NCBI GenBank assembly: GCA_937980205.1
Contig: CALJKW010000001.1
Coordinates: 27,276-91,275 of the forward strand
Reading direction: 5' to 3'
DNA length: 64,000 bases
Source: an uncultured Myxococcales bacterium
GTDB lineage: Bacteria > Myxococcota > Myxococcia > Myxococcales > Myxococcaceae
A program made the position numbers and the translations under genes. Positions 23,247 to 31,788 of this stretch are shown here, piece after piece. Numbering within the stretch: the first letter of the stretch is position 1; the number at the start of each line of letters is the position of its first letter. The notes beneath the pieces were generated by a model. That model searched no databases. It was not told where the DNA came from and saw nothing but the letters and a program-made list of their open reading frames with translations.

Positions 23247-26200
23247 CCGACCTTCGACTTCTTGGCTCGGGGCCTGGACGACCTGCTCGATGCGCCAGCG
23301 AGCGCCTCGGCCTTCGCGCGCTCGGCGTTGAGAGCGAAGAGGCGATCGAGGACTTCGTCTTCGAATGCCTCGAGCACCTGGGGACTCGCGCCGCAGTACG
23401 GGGGAACGGCAACGTCGGACCAGCCGTAGGCGGCGAGCACCTGGCGATCGAGCTCTTCGTGCACAGCGCGCAACTTCACGACGGGTTCGTCGGTGACGGT
23501 GGTGTCTTTGAGGCGGTTGTACGTCGTGGTGAGGCCGACGTTCTCATCCAGCATGTATGCGACGCGGTCCGCGTCAACTCGATCACCGATTGGGTCAAGC
23601 CCGTCGAGCGGAGGGAACGCAAACGTGTCGAAACACTTCTCCGGCGTGTAGCGGAGGTCGGAACGCATCGATGAAGACTCCGAGCGTGCCCAGACCTCGT
23701 GCACCCGTGACTGCATCACGCTGAAGCGCGCCGAGGCTTCGAAAGCGAAGACGAAGAGGGCGTGGGTGAAGATGCGGTCGGCCGGTTGCCAGGCCGGCAC
23801 CAGGTGCTTCGTGACCCCTGACAGTGCCAGGCAGCGCCTTAGCGGCGCGATGGCGGTCAGCAACTCTGGCCGCGGCTGGGCGAACTGCCACCAGTACTTC
23901 TTCCGGTGCATGCCGTCAGCATTGTCGCGGGCGCGATCGCGCTCGGGCTTGACCCTCTCTCTCACGATCTTCATGAGGTCTGGCCACCGCTCCGCTTCCG
24001 CCAGCGGCATTTGGCCGAAGTTAATCGTGTAGCGATGGAACGCTTGGGTCGGACTGGTGTTGATCTCTTCGCCGCCGATCAACGGGAAGATCCTCTCGGC
24101 GTTTCGCTTGTCGCGGCGGATCAACTCGTCGCGCTCTTCGGGCGTCAGGTAGAACCCATCGCCATAGGGCTTACATCCGGAGAACCAGAGTGGTGCGTTC
24201 ACCGCAAGTGGAATGGGTTCTGCACGCTCGACTCCGCTGCGTAGCCGCGAGTTGATCTGTGCCACGCGAACTCCGTCGAGCCGGGCGTCCACTGTATCGG
24301 CGACGTTGCCCTTCGACGCGTGGACGACAGACACGCTTACGTTTGCCGTTCCAGGCCACTGAAGAGATCGGACGGCGTCGTAGATACGGCCCCCATTGGT
24401 CGCGATGAACTTGAGGCCCGAGGTGCGCGTGTCGCCCTGTGCGATCGTGTTCGTAGCGATCAGCGCCAGCGTGCCGTGCGCGCCGAGAAGATGAAACGCC
24501 CGGCGAAAAAAGTGCGCCGAATAGTCTGCGTTCCCGTGCGAATCGGCGTGCATCTGCATGAGCCACGGTACGTACGCCACACTCAGCGCCGAAATGCCGT
24601 TCTTGCTCATGAACGGCGGGTTCCCGACGAACGCATCGACCCACGCCGCCTTGTTCACCTGTTCCGCATCGAGCGGGTCGGGTCGCTTCCCGTGGAACAC
24701 CTCCGGGAACTCGAGCCACCAGTGAAACGTCGGGAGCGCGGGCCGCAGCTCGAGCAACTCCTCTGGCATCGGCGGCAGCACGCCCTCATCCGCGCGCGCG
24801 AGCCATGCGCCGACGAGGTCGAGCCGGCGATTTCGCTCCGCGAAGCGGGCCTTCTCCGAGTCCGCCGAGAAGAACGCACCCACGCACAGGTCCGCGATGA
24901 GCCGCAGCGGCTCGAGCGCCTCGTCGGCGTCGCGCAAGAGCAGCTCCTTCTCCCGCGCCGGGTCCAGGTCGAGCTGGCGCTTCTTGCCTAGCCCCTCGTG
25001 CTCCAGCGCGAGCTGCAGAATCGCCTGACGCTTCGACAGGGCGAGCTCGAGCGCACGTCGGACCACTGCGCCCGAAAGATCCAGCTGCCCCTTCTTCGGA
25101 GCCCAGTGGAACGCCTCGAGCTGCTCGAGATCCAACCCGACGAGCGAGTCGCCGGCCTTCAGCGCGTGGTCGAGGAACGTGAACGGCTCGTCCTTCGCCA
25201 GCGTCACCAGCCACAGCGAGAGCTTCGCGAGGTTTACCGCGAACGGGTTCTTGTCGACGCCGTAGAGGCAGCGCTGCGCCACCAGCCGGCGTGCCCGCAT
25301 CACGATGTCTTCGTCCTTCGGCAGCTCCTTCAGCGCGCCCTCACGCGTCCACGCCGCCACGACCTGGTCAGCGAGGAAGCGGCACGCCTCCACGAGGAAT
25401 GCGCCAGAGCCCATCGCCGGATCGCACACCTTCAGATTGAGCAGTCTCTCCGATGACGGACGCTCGCCCATTGCCTTCAGCAGCGGCTCGAGCGCGCGCT
25501 TCACGATCGGCGCGGACAGGCTCCGCGGCGTGTAGTGCGAGCTGGTTCGGCGCCGCTCCTTGCCCGGCTGCAGCACCAGCCGCCCCGCCTTGACCCGGTC
25601 GGTGCCCTTCGTGCGGTACGCCTCCAGCGCGGCCAGCACCGTGTCGTCGTCCTTCGCCTTCTTGAGCGCGTCGGCCGCCGCCTTGGCCGCCTTCGGCTCG
25701 AGGGCGCCCTCGTCTTCGAGCCACTTCGCGCGCTGCGAGGGCTCGCGCTCCAGCACCTCGTCGGCCGCCACCCAGACACGGCCGCCTTTGAGGCACACCG
25801 CGTCCGAGCCCACGCGCTTCACCGAGTAGCCCATCAGGGCCTCGTAGACCGAGCCGATCTGCTCGACGTCGAGCGCCTGGTATGAAAGCCGCTGCCCTTC
25901 CAACACGACGAGCCGATCGAGCACCCGGTACACCGTCTCGTCGTCGACCTGGGGCACGCGCAGGGTCGCGAGGTCCTCCGGCGCGACCGGCGCTCCACCG
26001 GCCCACCAGCCTTCGAGGAACGGGTACGCCTCCGGGTCGAACAGCTGCCCGCGACGCGCCGGCATCCGCAAGGGCCCGTGAGACGCACCGAGGAACACCG
26101 CGCGGAACAGCGCGAGCAGCCGTGGCCACGCTCCGAAGCGGCGGTTCATCGAATCGGGGAAGCTGCCCGCGTCTTCCTGCAGTGACTCGTACAGCGCCTT

Positions 26201-27163
26201 CACCGAGAGGTCGTTCGCGTACGGCTCGGCGTCGACGGGCATCAGTCCGCGGTCCTCCGCGTAGAGCAGGAAAACGAGCCGCAACAGCGTGGTCAGCAGG
26301 CCGCCGTAGACGTGCTCGGGCCCGCGCGCGAGCGCTTCGTCGAGCCACTTCGCGTGCTCGCGCTCGGCGGCTGCCTCGAAGCCGCCGAGCAGAGCCTCGA
26401 GCGCCTCGAAGACCTGTCCAGCGAGCGCGTGCGTGACGTTCGCCTGCCGCTTGCGCGATTGCTCGAGCAGCGACGGCAGCGTGTGCTCCTCGAGCGAGTT
26501 GAAGAAGCGCTTCGCGTGCAGCAGCATCAGCATCGCGTCGAGCAGCGGGCGGCCGCCGCTCGACACGAGCTCCGACAGCCGGAACGTGAGATGGCCCGTC
26601 GACTCGCCGTGCGGCGCATAGACGAGACGCAGTTCGTGTCCGTTGCTGAGAAGGCCGATCGGCACCCGCGTCGCTCGAAGCAGCCGATCGAGCTTCACCA
26701 TCGGCTCGGCGTGCCACTTTCCGGTCTGCGTCTCTTTCTTGTCAAAGGGGAGGCCCGCCGGCAGCTCCCACGTCAGCATCCCGTACGGAGCGCCGGCCCG
26801 GCTCTGCGGCGTCGAATCGTCCGGCAGCCCTTCGGTGCGGGCGGACTTCTGACGGCTCCACTTCAGGGCCCGCGTCGGGACGATGGTCTGGTTACCTTCG
26901 ACGACGTCGAGCTTCAGCTCCTCGGGGAGCTGCGTGTCGAATGCGTCCGCCGGGTAACCCAGGTACTCGCGGAAGAACCGGGCGTGGTCGGTGATGCACG
27001 GAGCCTCCTCGCCGACGAACGAGACGAGCCGCGCCTGCTCGTCCGGCGGGTGCCTGTGCAGCACTCCGGCGTCCACGAGCACGGGCACCGACACGACGAG
27101 GCCCTCGTAGGGCTGCGCCATGCCGAGCCAGAGCTCGTGAAAGCGTCGTTCGACGTCGCTCAT
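23243..27163 (-). CDS. drmMI: DISARM class 1 DNA methyltransferase DrmMI
   Basis: An adenine-specific DNA methyltransferase of 1306 residues, matching the large Eco57I-like DrmMI. SAM motif I is CDPAMGSGAF (about residue 584) and catalytic motif IV is VGNPPF (about 848). The N-terminal ~550 residues hold the helical part of the family; the C-terminal part should be target recognition. It marks host DNA as self. The start ATG overlaps the drmD stop; the frame is open for ~545 further codons upstream, but that is antiphase to drmD and is rejected. The C-terminal third looks visibly richer in A/T than the rest. Confidence 0.93.
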   Translation of the reverse strand: MSDVERRFHELWLGMAQPYEGLVVSVPVLVDAGVLHRHPPDEQARLVSFVGEEAPCITDHARFFREYLGYPADAFDTQLPEELKLDVVEGNQTIVPTRALKWSRQKSARTEGLPDDSTPQSRAGAPYGMLTWELPAGLPFDKKETQTGKWHAEPMVKLDRLLRATRVPIGLLSNGHELRLVYAPHGESTGHLTFRLSELVSSGGRPLLDAMLMLLHAKRFFNSLEEHTLPSLLEQSRKRQANVTHALAGQVFEALEALLGGFEAAAEREHAKWLDEALARGPEHVYGGLLTTLLRLVFLLYAEDRGLMPVDAEPYANDLSVKALYESLQEDAGSFPDSMNRRFGAWPRLLALFRAVFLGASHGPLRMPARRGQLFDPEAYPFLEGWWAGGAPVAPEDLATLRVPQVDDETVYRVLDRLVVLEGQRLSYQALDVEQIGSVYEALMGYSVKRVGSDAVCLKGGRVWVAADEVLEREPSQRAKWLEDEGALEPKAAKAAADALKKAKDDDTVLAALEAYRTKGTDRVKAGRLVLQPGKERRRTSSHYTPRSLSAPIVKRALEPLLKAMGERPSSERLLNLKVCDPAMGSGAFLVEACRFLADQVVAAWTREGALKELPKDEDIVMRARRLVAQRCLYGVDKNPFAVNLAKLSLWLVTLAKDEPFTFLDHALKAGDSLVGLDLEQLEAFHWAPKKGQLDLSGAVVRRALELALSKRQAILQLALEHEGLGKKRQLDLDPAREKELLLRDADEALEPLRLIADLCVGAFFSADSEKARFAERNRRLDLVGAWLARADEGVLPPMPEELLELRPALPTFHWWLEFPEVFHGKRPDPLDAEQVNKAAWVDAFVGNPPFMSKNGISALSVAYVPWLMQMHADSHGNADYSAHFFRRAFHLLGAHGTLALIATNTIAQGDTRTSGLKFIATNGGRIYDAVRSLQWPGTANVSVSVVHASKGNVADTVDARLDGVRVAQINSRLRSGVERAEPIPLAVNAPLWFSGCKPYGDGFYLTPEERDELIRRDKRNAERIFPLIGGEEINTSPTQAFHRYTINFGQMPLAEAERWPDLMKIVRERVKPERDRARDNADGMHRKKYWWQFAQPRPELLTAIAPLRRCLALSGVTKHLVPAWQPADRIFTHALFVFAFEASARFSVMQSRVHEVWARSESSSMRSDLRYTPEKCFDTFAFPPLDGLDPIGDRVDADRVAYMLDENVGLTTTYNRLKDTTVTDEPVVKLRAVHEELDRQVLAAYGWSDVAVPPYCGASPQVLEAFEDEVLDRLFALNAERAKAEALAGASSRSSRPRAKKSKVG

Positions 27164-30100
27164 CGTGTCACCGGCCACAGGTAGACGAGCCCGACCGGCG
27201 ACAGCCGGCTGAGCTGCACGTCGTAGAACCGCGCGAGCTGGTCCGGTTGCTCGGCGAGCTCCTTCTCGAGCGCGGCTTGGCGCGCGACCATATGCGCCTT
27301 GTCGCGGCGCCACTGCTCGAGCTGGTCCTTTTCGCTCTGGCTGTTGCCGAGGAGCTCGAGCTCGAGCTGTGTTCCGAGCGCTTCGGTGATGGCTTCGCGC
27401 TGCGCCTTCAAGATTCCCTCCAGCACCTTCGCTTCGACCTTCCCGCGCTCGGAGAGCTTCGCCCGCGCCTCCTGTTCCTGCCGTTCGGCCTCGGCCTTCA
27501 CCGCAGGCCACAGCGCCGTAAAGTCGCCGGGCGCTGCCGCGAGGAGCTTCTTCTGCACCGCCTGCGGAGTCGCGTCGAGGCCGGGCGCCTCGGCGAGCGT
27601 TGTCTCGAGCAGGTCGATCGCCTTCTTGTCGGCCGCCTCCGCGAAGGGCTTGAGGTGCCCCTTGCCGCCGCCTTCGATCCACTTCGCGGCCACGGAGACG
27701 AGCTGGTCGTGCAGCCGAGCGGCGCCGGCTCCGAAGAGCGATAGACGCCCGAACACGACGACGCGCGCGACGGAGTCCCGCTTCGTGCGCACCACCGTCA
27801 CCCGCGAGAGGTCGGACGCCGAGAACCCCTGCGCGAGGTAGCGCTGCAGTACGCGTTGCACCACCGGGTGCGACAGGTGCAGGTGGGCGAGCTCGGTGCT
27901 GACGCGCTCGGGAGCGTTGAAGACGATCGGCTTGAGCGGCCGCTCGCGCCACTGCCACCACGTCTCGTCGCGCTGCTTGGGGAACCGGACGCTGTCCAGC
28001 GTGCGCGACCACGCCTGCGGCAGCTCCGGCAGCCTCCACGCCTCGACACTGCGGTCTCCGTCTTTGCCGGTCGTCGCCTCGAGGCGGCCAGCGCCCGACA
28101 GCTCGAACCCGACGTCGAGGGCGTCGCGCAACAGCGCGGTGTCGAACTCGAGCACCTTGCGCGACTGCTCCTTCACCTCGGCGAGCTCGCTCAGCTCGGC
28201 GCGCAGAGCATCGAGCTCTCGCTGGCTCTCGAGCTCCTGTCGGACGACCTCGGTGCGCTCGGCCTTCGACGCCGCCTCGAGCCGCGCGAGCGCGCCGGGG
28301 TCGATGCCCTTCTCGAGCGCAGACTCCATCTTCTCCATGAGCACGCTGCCCAACGAGCCGAGCTCGCGCTGAATCGTGTCGACCTTGCGCGCCAGGGTGT
28401 CGAGCACGGCGTCTTCGGCGCGCTGCGTGTAGAGGAAGTAGCCGCAGCGCACCTCGGGCTCCGGCTGCAGGGCGCGATCGATGCGGCCGTTGCGCTGCTC
28501 GAGCCGTGACGGGTTCCAGGGCACGTCGAAGTGGAAGAGGTCGGCGCAGCGGCCCTGGAGGTTCAGGCCTTCGCGCGCCGCGTCCGTGCACAGCAGCACG
28601 CGCACCGGGTGCTCGGCAGGGTCTCCATTGAACGCCCGCTGCACCTCTTCGCGGCTCTCGTCGCGAAGGCCTCCGTGGAGCGTCATCACCCGCTCCTCGC
28701 CGCGGTCGGTGCCCTCGAAGGCGCTGGTGAGCTGCTCCTTGAGGTAGCGGAGCGTGTCGCCGTACTCGGTGAAGACGATGACGCGCGTGTTGGACCACTT
28801 CGCTCCGCGCCCGAGCGGAGACTGGTGCTCACGGATCCACTGCAGCAGTGCGCGCACCTTGGCGTCGGGCACCGCGCGCGCCCGGTCGGCCGCGAGCAGC
28901 ATGTCCTCGAGCAGCTTGCGCGCCTTCACGTCGGGGTCGAGCCCTTCGCTCGCCTCCGCGATGCGGGCCTCGAGCTCGGCCTCGAGCTGCGCGTCGGTCT
29001 CGCCCTCTGCCTCCGTCGGGGTGTAGCCGTCGTCGTCGCGCGCCGCGAGCACCTGGCCCGCGCCGATGCGCGCCGCGTGCACCGAGAGCGTGCGATGAAA
29101 CGCGGCCACGCTCGACAGCAGCCGCTTCTGCAGGTTGATGAAGACGAGGCGCCCCCGCTTGTCGTCGGGCGCGGCGAGCGCCGTGTACTCGCGAAGCTGT
29201 TCGCTCAGCGTGAGCTCGGCCAGCGTGCCCTTGCCGAGCGTTTGGCGGACCCCGCCGGGCCAGGTCGCGGACCAGACACCGTCCTCGTGCGAGAGCTCGA
29301 CGGCGACGACCTTGCGCTCGGGGTAGTGCCGCTGGGCAGAGACCTGCCGCAGGTCTCCTTTCAGCCGCCGGACCATGACGGGGGCGAGCTGCTGCTCGCG
29401 GACGCGGGTGCCGCGAGTGAAGCGCTGCGGGTCGAGCATCTCGAGCAGCGCCGAGAAGCTGTTCGAGTGGCCGTTGTGCGGCGTGGCCGAGAGGAAGAGG
29501 CGGTGCTCGAACGCGTTCTCGGTGAGCTGGCGCACGCGCGAGGTCGTCTCGGTGTCGACGGCCCAGCGGCTGGCTGACGCGGGGGCGACCACGTGCGCCT
29601 CATCCAGCACGAGCAGCGTGCGGTGGCGGCCGCGCTCTTCGAGGAACGCCTTGAGCGGCTCGTAGTTCTCGCTGCGCCGCAGCGTCTGGTAGCTGACGAT
29701 GAATCGGTTGTGCGTCTTCCACGGGTTGACGCCGAAGCCGCGCTCCTGCCGGCGCCGCGCCACGAAGTCGCGGGTGAAGAGCTCGAAGTGGAGGCCGAAG
29801 CGCTTCTCCATCTCGTCGCGCCACTGCAGCGTGACGGAGGCCGGGCACACGACGAGCACGTACTCGGCGCGCTGGCGGAGCATCAGCTCCTGCATCACGA
29901 GCCCGGCTTCGATGGTCTTTCCGAGGCCGACGTCGTCCGCGATGAAGAGGTTGACGCGCGGGAGGGCGAGCGCCTTCTTCAGGGGCGCGAGCTGGTGGTC
30001 GTAGAGGTGAATTCCGGCGCGGAACGGCGCTTGGAAGAGCCGTGCGTCGGTGGCGGTGACCGAGCTCCACTTGAGCGCGTGGAGGTACGCGGCGAAGTGC

Positions 30101-30333
30101 CGCGGAGGGTCGAGCTTCTCCGGCCGGCCGAGGCCCGTCTCGGCAGGGCGGGTGACGGTCGCGCCCAGTTCGCGCTCCCAGAGCACAGAGAGTGGTCGTC
30201 CCTGCGCGTCGTCGTCGAGGCACACCATGCGCACCAACGTGTGCTCTTCGTGTGGCGACGCCGGTGGCGTGACCGACTCGACCAGGTACTGCCGCTGGCG
30301 GACATTGACGATGTTGCCTGGGGCCGGGACCAC
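27160..30333 (-). CDS. drmD: DISARM class 1 SNF2-like helicase DrmD
   Basis: A SNF2-family ATPase of 1057 residues. Walker A is DVGLGKT (about residue 136), Walker B is LVLDEAH (about 245), motif III is SATPHNG, and the C-terminal helicase motifs are TDAAREGLNLQ and QRNGRIDR. A long coiled-coil-prone Glu/Lys region fills the C-terminal third. DrmD defines class 1 DISARM and is normally the first gene, as here. It starts 62 bases from the right flanking repeat and overlaps drmMI by four bases. Confidence 0.93.
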   Translation of the reverse strand: MVPAPGNIVNVRQRQYLVESVTPPASPHEEHTLVRMVCLDDDAQGRPLSVLWERELGATVTRPAETGLGRPEKLDPPRHFAAYLHALKWSSVTATDARLFQAPFRAGIHLYDHQLAPLKKALALPRVNLFIADDVGLGKTIEAGLVMQELMLRQRAEYVLVVCPASVTLQWRDEMEKRFGLHFELFTRDFVARRRQERGFGVNPWKTHNRFIVSYQTLRRSENYEPLKAFLEERGRHRTLLVLDEAHVVAPASASRWAVDTETTSRVRQLTENAFEHRLFLSATPHNGHSNSFSALLEMLDPQRFTRGTRVREQQLAPVMVRRLKGDLRQVSAQRHYPERKVVAVELSHEDGVWSATWPGGVRQTLGKGTLAELTLSEQLREYTALAAPDDKRGRLVFINLQKRLLSSVAAFHRTLSVHAARIGAGQVLAARDDDGYTPTEAEGETDAQLEAELEARIAEASEGLDPDVKARKLLEDMLLAADRARAVPDAKVRALLQWIREHQSPLGRGAKWSNTRVIVFTEYGDTLRYLKEQLTSAFEGTDRGEERVMTLHGGLRDESREEVQRAFNGDPAEHPVRVLLCTDAAREGLNLQGRCADLFHFDVPWNPSRLEQRNGRIDRALQPEPEVRCGYFLYTQRAEDAVLDTLARKVDTIQRELGSLGSVLMEKMESALEKGIDPGALARLEAASKAERTEVVRQELESQRELDALRAELSELAEVKEQSRKVLEFDTALLRDALDVGFELSGAGRLEATTGKDGDRSVEAWRLPELPQAWSRTLDSVRFPKQRDETWWQWRERPLKPIVFNAPERVSTELAHLHLSHPVVQRVLQRYLAQGFSASDLSRVTVVRTKRDSVARVVVFGRLSLFGAGAARLHDQLVSVAAKWIEGGGKGHLKPFAEAADKKAIDLLETTLAEAPGLDATPQAVQKKLLAAAPGDFTALWPAVKAEAERQEQEARAKLSERGKVEAKVLEGILKAQREAITEALGTQLELELLGNSQSEKDQLEQWRRDKAHMVARQAALEKELAEQPDQLARFYDVQLSRLSPVGLVYLWPVTR

Positions 30334-30394
30334 GGGGGTTCTGGAATCTCGCTGAAGAAGGCTGGACAGTCAGCAGGGTTCTGGGTCGAACATG

Positions 30395-30501
30395 GGCGAC
30401 CTGTCCACCTGAACAAGACCGAGCGCTCGTCGTACGTGCCGCAGCTGCCGAAGCCTTCGGCGCAGCCGGTGCCGGCCGACACGCGCCAGGTGGCGTGAGG
30501 G
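30395..30501 (+). pseudogene. Displaced copy of the FAD oxidoreductase 3' end (right flanking repeat)
   Basis: A stretch of ~105 bases that still encodes HLNKTERSSYVPQLPKP...DTRQVA and a stop, matching the end of the FAD oxidoreductase at 10224-10331. There are eight substitutions and one missing base. Several changes are silent or conservative, so both copies were once under protein selection. It is not attached to a gene body here. It is most simply the original gene end displaced when the island inserted. Confidence 0.75.
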
Positions 30502-30516
30502 GCGCGTCGGCCCCGG

Positions 30517-30987
30517 CTACGGCAGACCAGGCCAGGTGAGCGACCGCGTCGGCCCAAAGGCGCGCAGCGCGCCGTCGGCCAGTGGCACCCGGTCATCGGC
30601 GACGATCGCCGCGGTCTCGGCTGCGGGCTCGAACCTCAGCGGCGCCAGCGAGAGGTCGGTCTCCGACTCTGCGGGAGTGAACCGCAACGCCTCGCCCAGC
30701 GCCTCGTCGAGCAGGCCGGGCTCCGGCGCCGCGACGGCCAGCGCGAGGCTGAGCATCGCCGCGGCGATGTCCGAGCGCTCGGTGGCCATCGTCTCGAGCC
30801 GGGTCTCGGCGGGCGTCGGCGGCGCCGGCCGGACGGCCGGCGGGTCCAAGCGGGGCGGCGCCTCCAGCGACAGCTCCGGACGATACGATTCGAGCTGAGG
30901 GCTCTCTCCCTCTTCCTGCGCGCCAGCCGTGAAGGGCGCGAAGGCGCCCATCAACGCGCACAGCAGCCACGGAGAACGGGTGATCAT
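30517..30987 (-). CDS. Hypothetical secreted Pro/Ala-rich protein
   Basis: A 156-residue protein with a signal peptide (MITRSPWLLCALMGAFAPF, cleavage near AGA-QEE). The mature part is Pro-, Ala- and Glu-rich with a short predicted helix in the middle. No domain is recognised. It is the first gene outside the defence island, so it was probably the original neighbour of the FAD oxidoreductase end. Confidence 0.55.
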   Translation of the reverse strand: MITRSPWLLCALMGAFAPFTAGAQEEGESPQLESYRPELSLEAPPRLDPPAVRPAPPTPAETRLETMATERSDIAAAMLSLALAVAAPEPGLLDEALGEALRFTPAESETDLSLAPLRFEPAAETAAIVADDRVPLADGALRAFGPTRSLTWPGLP

Positions 30988-31052
30988 GCCTCAAGAATAA
31001 GGGCGGCCCCCGCGGTCGGCCGCAGCGTCGACCGGGCGCGCGTCGCTCAGAC

Positions 31053-31760
31053 TCAGAGAGGCAAATGCCGCGGCGCTGCGTTCGCGGCCTGGACCTCTTT
31101 CGCCAGCAGTTCCATGAGGTGCCACGAGAGCTTCTGCTCCGTGGCGGAGTAGATCTCGAACGCTTCGACCTCGTTGCCCGACCACGCGAGCCGGCCGTCC
31201 GAGGTGTGAAGCCGAACCGTCTTGGGCGGCTGGCCGCGGACGGTGGTGGTGACGTCGAGCACCAGGTGCGCCCACTCGGCCATGAAGAGCTCGAGTGACG
31301 CGTGGCGCAGCGTCGCCTGGACGACGAGGTCTGCGTCGGCGGTGTCGACGAGGCGAGCGCCCTGCGCGGTGAGCTCGAGGCGGGCGGCTTCGGTGAGCCA
31401 CTCCGCCGGCGCGTTCACCGAGAAGAACTCGCGCACCGGCATGCCGAACGCGTTGCGCATCTGGCCGACGCTGATCCACCGCGTCCTGGGGACGGTCTTT
31501 TCGAGCTTGTCGCGCTCGAGCTCCCAGGCGTCGTGCTGCTGCGGCGTGAGCTCGCAGTACGCGAAGCCCTTCGGGTCGCGCCGCGGCTCGGACTTCTTCT
31601 CGTCCCACTCCGCCTCTCGAGCGTCGACGAACGGCACGACGTGCACCGTCGCGCCGCTGAGGCTCGCGCGTTTGGGGCTGGTCGCCTGGTACTTCTTCAG
31701 CAGCAGCGGATGTTCACAGCCCGCACTCGCCACCGCGATGAAGAGGAAGAGGCGCGTCAT
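31053..31760 (-). CDS. Hypothetical lipoprotein
   Basis: A 235-residue protein starting at the ATG that gives a short signal ending in lipobox VASAGC. An in-frame start six codons earlier is less likely. The mature domain contains VHVVPFVDAREAEW, then a beta-rich segment (ADLVVQATLRHASLELF) and DVTTTVRGQ, which loosely recalls YajG-like and transporter-auxiliary lipoproteins that interact with outer-membrane complexes. That resemblance is weak and I do not assign a function. The next gene on the same strand lies just upstream, so the two may be co-transcribed. Confidence 0.65.
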   Translation of the reverse strand: MTRLFLFIAVASAGCEHPLLLKKYQATSPKRASLSGATVHVVPFVDAREAEWDEKKSEPRRDPKGFAYCELTPQQHDAWELERDKLEKTVPRTRWISVGQMRNAFGMPVREFFSVNAPAEWLTEAARLELTAQGARLVDTADADLVVQATLRHASLELFMAEWAHLVLDVTTTVRGQPPKTVRLHTSDGRLAWSGNEVEAFEIYSATEQKLSWHLMELLAKEVQAANAAPRHLPL

Positions 31761-31788
31761 GGCTACCTGTACTTCCACGGGCTCGACT

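Larger units (their letters stand above)
10224..30501. mobile_element. Genomic island carrying class 1 DISARM, flanked by a direct repeat of a gene 3' end
   Basis: Everything between the FAD oxidoreductase stop and a second copy of that gene's 3' end forms a discrete block of defence genes and cargo. The two flanking copies (10224-10331 and 30395-30501) are in the same orientation and about 92% identical by eye: eight substitutions and one base missing. Direct repeats made from a gene 3' end are the usual mark of an element that integrates into a gene and restores it. No integrase, transposase or tRNA is visible inside, so the mechanism is unknown; homologous exchange with a related locus is an alternative. 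Confidence 0.65.

Noticed and set aside
27164..28798. 545-codon upstream extension of the drmMI frame
   Set aside because: It lies wholly inside drmD in another frame, is Arg/Ala-rich, and a natural DrmMI start overlaps the drmD stop.
10329..30394. tRNA or integrase at the island edge
   Set aside because: Neither edge shows a tRNA-like fold and none of the island frames carries an integrase or transposase motif.
29593..30394. Plus-strand frame ending in the duplicated FAD oxidoreductase tail as a gene
   Set aside because: Only its last ~30 codons are real coding relic; the rest is antisense to drmD.
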